A stretch of 64,000 bases of DNA from Paraburkholderia kirstenboschensis. Its GTDB lineage: Bacteria; Pseudomonadota; Gammaproteobacteria; Burkholderiales; Burkholderiaceae. Below the pieces are notes generated by a model, which saw only the letters and a program-made list of their open reading frames with translations, ran no database searches and was not told where the DNA came from. This document shows, piece after piece, positions 63,478 through 64,000 of this stretch (position 1 is its first letter; every line of letters begins with the position of its first letter). The stretch lies in the NCBI RefSeq assembly GCF_904848585.1, contig NZ_CAJHCR010000001.1:558001-622000 (forward strand), read 5' to 3'. A program made the position numbers and the translations under genes.

Positions 63478-64000
63478 TTACGCCTTCGCGCGTTTGCCTT
63501 CCACGTCCGGCAAAAACACCGTCAGCACGCCGATCAACGGCAGGAACGAACAGATTTTGTATACGTACCCAATGCTGGTCGCATCTGCCAGTTCACCCAG
63601 CACCGCCGCGCCGATTCCACCCATGCCGAACGCGAAGCCGAAGAAAAGCCCCGCGACCATGCCGACCTTGCCGGGAATCAGCTCCTGCGCATACACGAGA
63701 ATCGCGGAGAACGCCGAGGCCAGCACGACGCCGATGATTACCGTCAGCACGCCGGTCCAGAACAGATTCGCGTAGGGCAGCAGCAGCGTGAAAGGCGCGA
63801 CGCCGAGAATCGACACCCAGATCACGTATTTGCGGCCGATCCGGTCGCCGATCGGACCGCCGATCACGGTGCCCGCGGCCACTGCGGCGAGGAACACGAA
63901 CAGATGAATCTGTGCGGCCTGCACCGGCAGATGGAAGCGGTCGATCAGATAAAACGTGAAATAGCTGTTGATGCTCGCGAGATAGAAGTACTTCGAGAAC
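63478..64000 (-). CDS. fsr: Fsr-like MFS exporter (partial, cut by window edge)
   Basis: The 174 C-terminal residues seen read FSKYFYLASINSYFTFYL, then GGPIGDRIGRKYVIWVSILG and YAQELIPGKVGMVAGLFFGF, closely resembling E. coli fosmidomycin-resistance protein Fsr. The frame has no start inside the window and continues past base 64000. An in-frame GTG at 63924 is not a real start because the upstream codons continue the MFS sequence. Export substrate in this organism unknown. Confidence 0.87.
   Translation of the reverse strand, partial: FSKYFYLASINSYFTFYLIDRFHLPVQAAQIHLFVFLAAVAAGTVIGGPIGDRIGRKYVIWVSILGVAPFTLLLPYANLFWTGVLTVIIGVVLASAFSAILVYAQELIPGKVGMVAGLFFGFAFGMGGIGAAVLGELADATSIGYVYKICSFLPLIGVLTVFLPDVEGKRAKA

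Noticed and set aside
1..64000. CRISPR array, insertion sequence, integrase or prophage genes
   Set aside because: No regularly spaced direct repeats with unique spacers, no transposase or integrase motifs and no terminal inverted repeats were seen. The only mobile-element hint is the tRNA 3'-end fragment at 40284.

Overview
The window looks like chromosomal DNA of a Burkholderia or Paraburkholderia-type betaproteobacterium. It is strongly GC-rich with long spurious antisense ORFs. Its gene set is typical of that group: ppk-ppx, uppP, an AcpA-like phosphoesterase, an iol cluster with a fused IolC-DUF2090, a Liv-type ABC cluster and an Fsr-like exporter. The genus is inferred from protein resemblance, not from rRNA; no rRNA, integrase, transposase or CRISPR array is visible.

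Region by region: 1-8.9 kb carries polyphosphate metabolism (ppk, ppx, diverging around a good Pho box), an OlsB-like acyltransferase, sixA, tRNA-Pro, several small membrane or lipoprotein genes and a DUF2288-MATE pair. 9-20 kb carries a pentapeptide-repeat protein, a long intergenic region ending in a compact candidate sRNA, lipoproteins including a short NlpD-like LytM protein, an aldose epimerase, a 28-residue membrane miniprotein, uppP, tRNA-Arg, DUF427, and a divergent phosphoesterase / di-haem peroxidase pair. 20-34 kb is mostly housekeeping and small-molecule metabolism: glnS, ggt, a small hydrolase, a CoA-transferase, alaS, a LysR regulator divergent from an MFS transporter with a large repeat insert, threonine aldolase and a Zn-ribbon NUDIX hydrolase.

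34.4-38.6 kb is a tight thioesterase-livH-livM-livG-livF run with no binding protein. 38.9-41.2 kb is one unusual two-domain envelope protein whose linker is encoded by the 3' end of a tRNA gene read backwards. 41.3-53.6 kb is a complete-looking myo-inositol module: binding protein, permease, ATPase and iolC-iolD-iolE-iolB on the minus strand, and iolR-iolG plus a second MocA-type dehydrogenase on the plus strand. They diverge from a 279-bp region carrying two candidate IolR operators and two promoters. iolA/mmsA is not in the window. 53.7-64 kb returns to housekeeping: a TusA-like protein, galU, valS, a UvrD/Rep helicase, a nucleosidase, prpE, and an fsr-like exporter cut by the window edge.

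The points most worth a second look are the in-frame tRNA fragment inside the 38.9 kb gene, the nine exact-length 39-bp repeats in the MFS transporter, the candidate sRNA at 10281-10355, the GGAA-N6-TTCC operator of the inositol regulon, and an arginine in place of the Walker A lysine in LivF.
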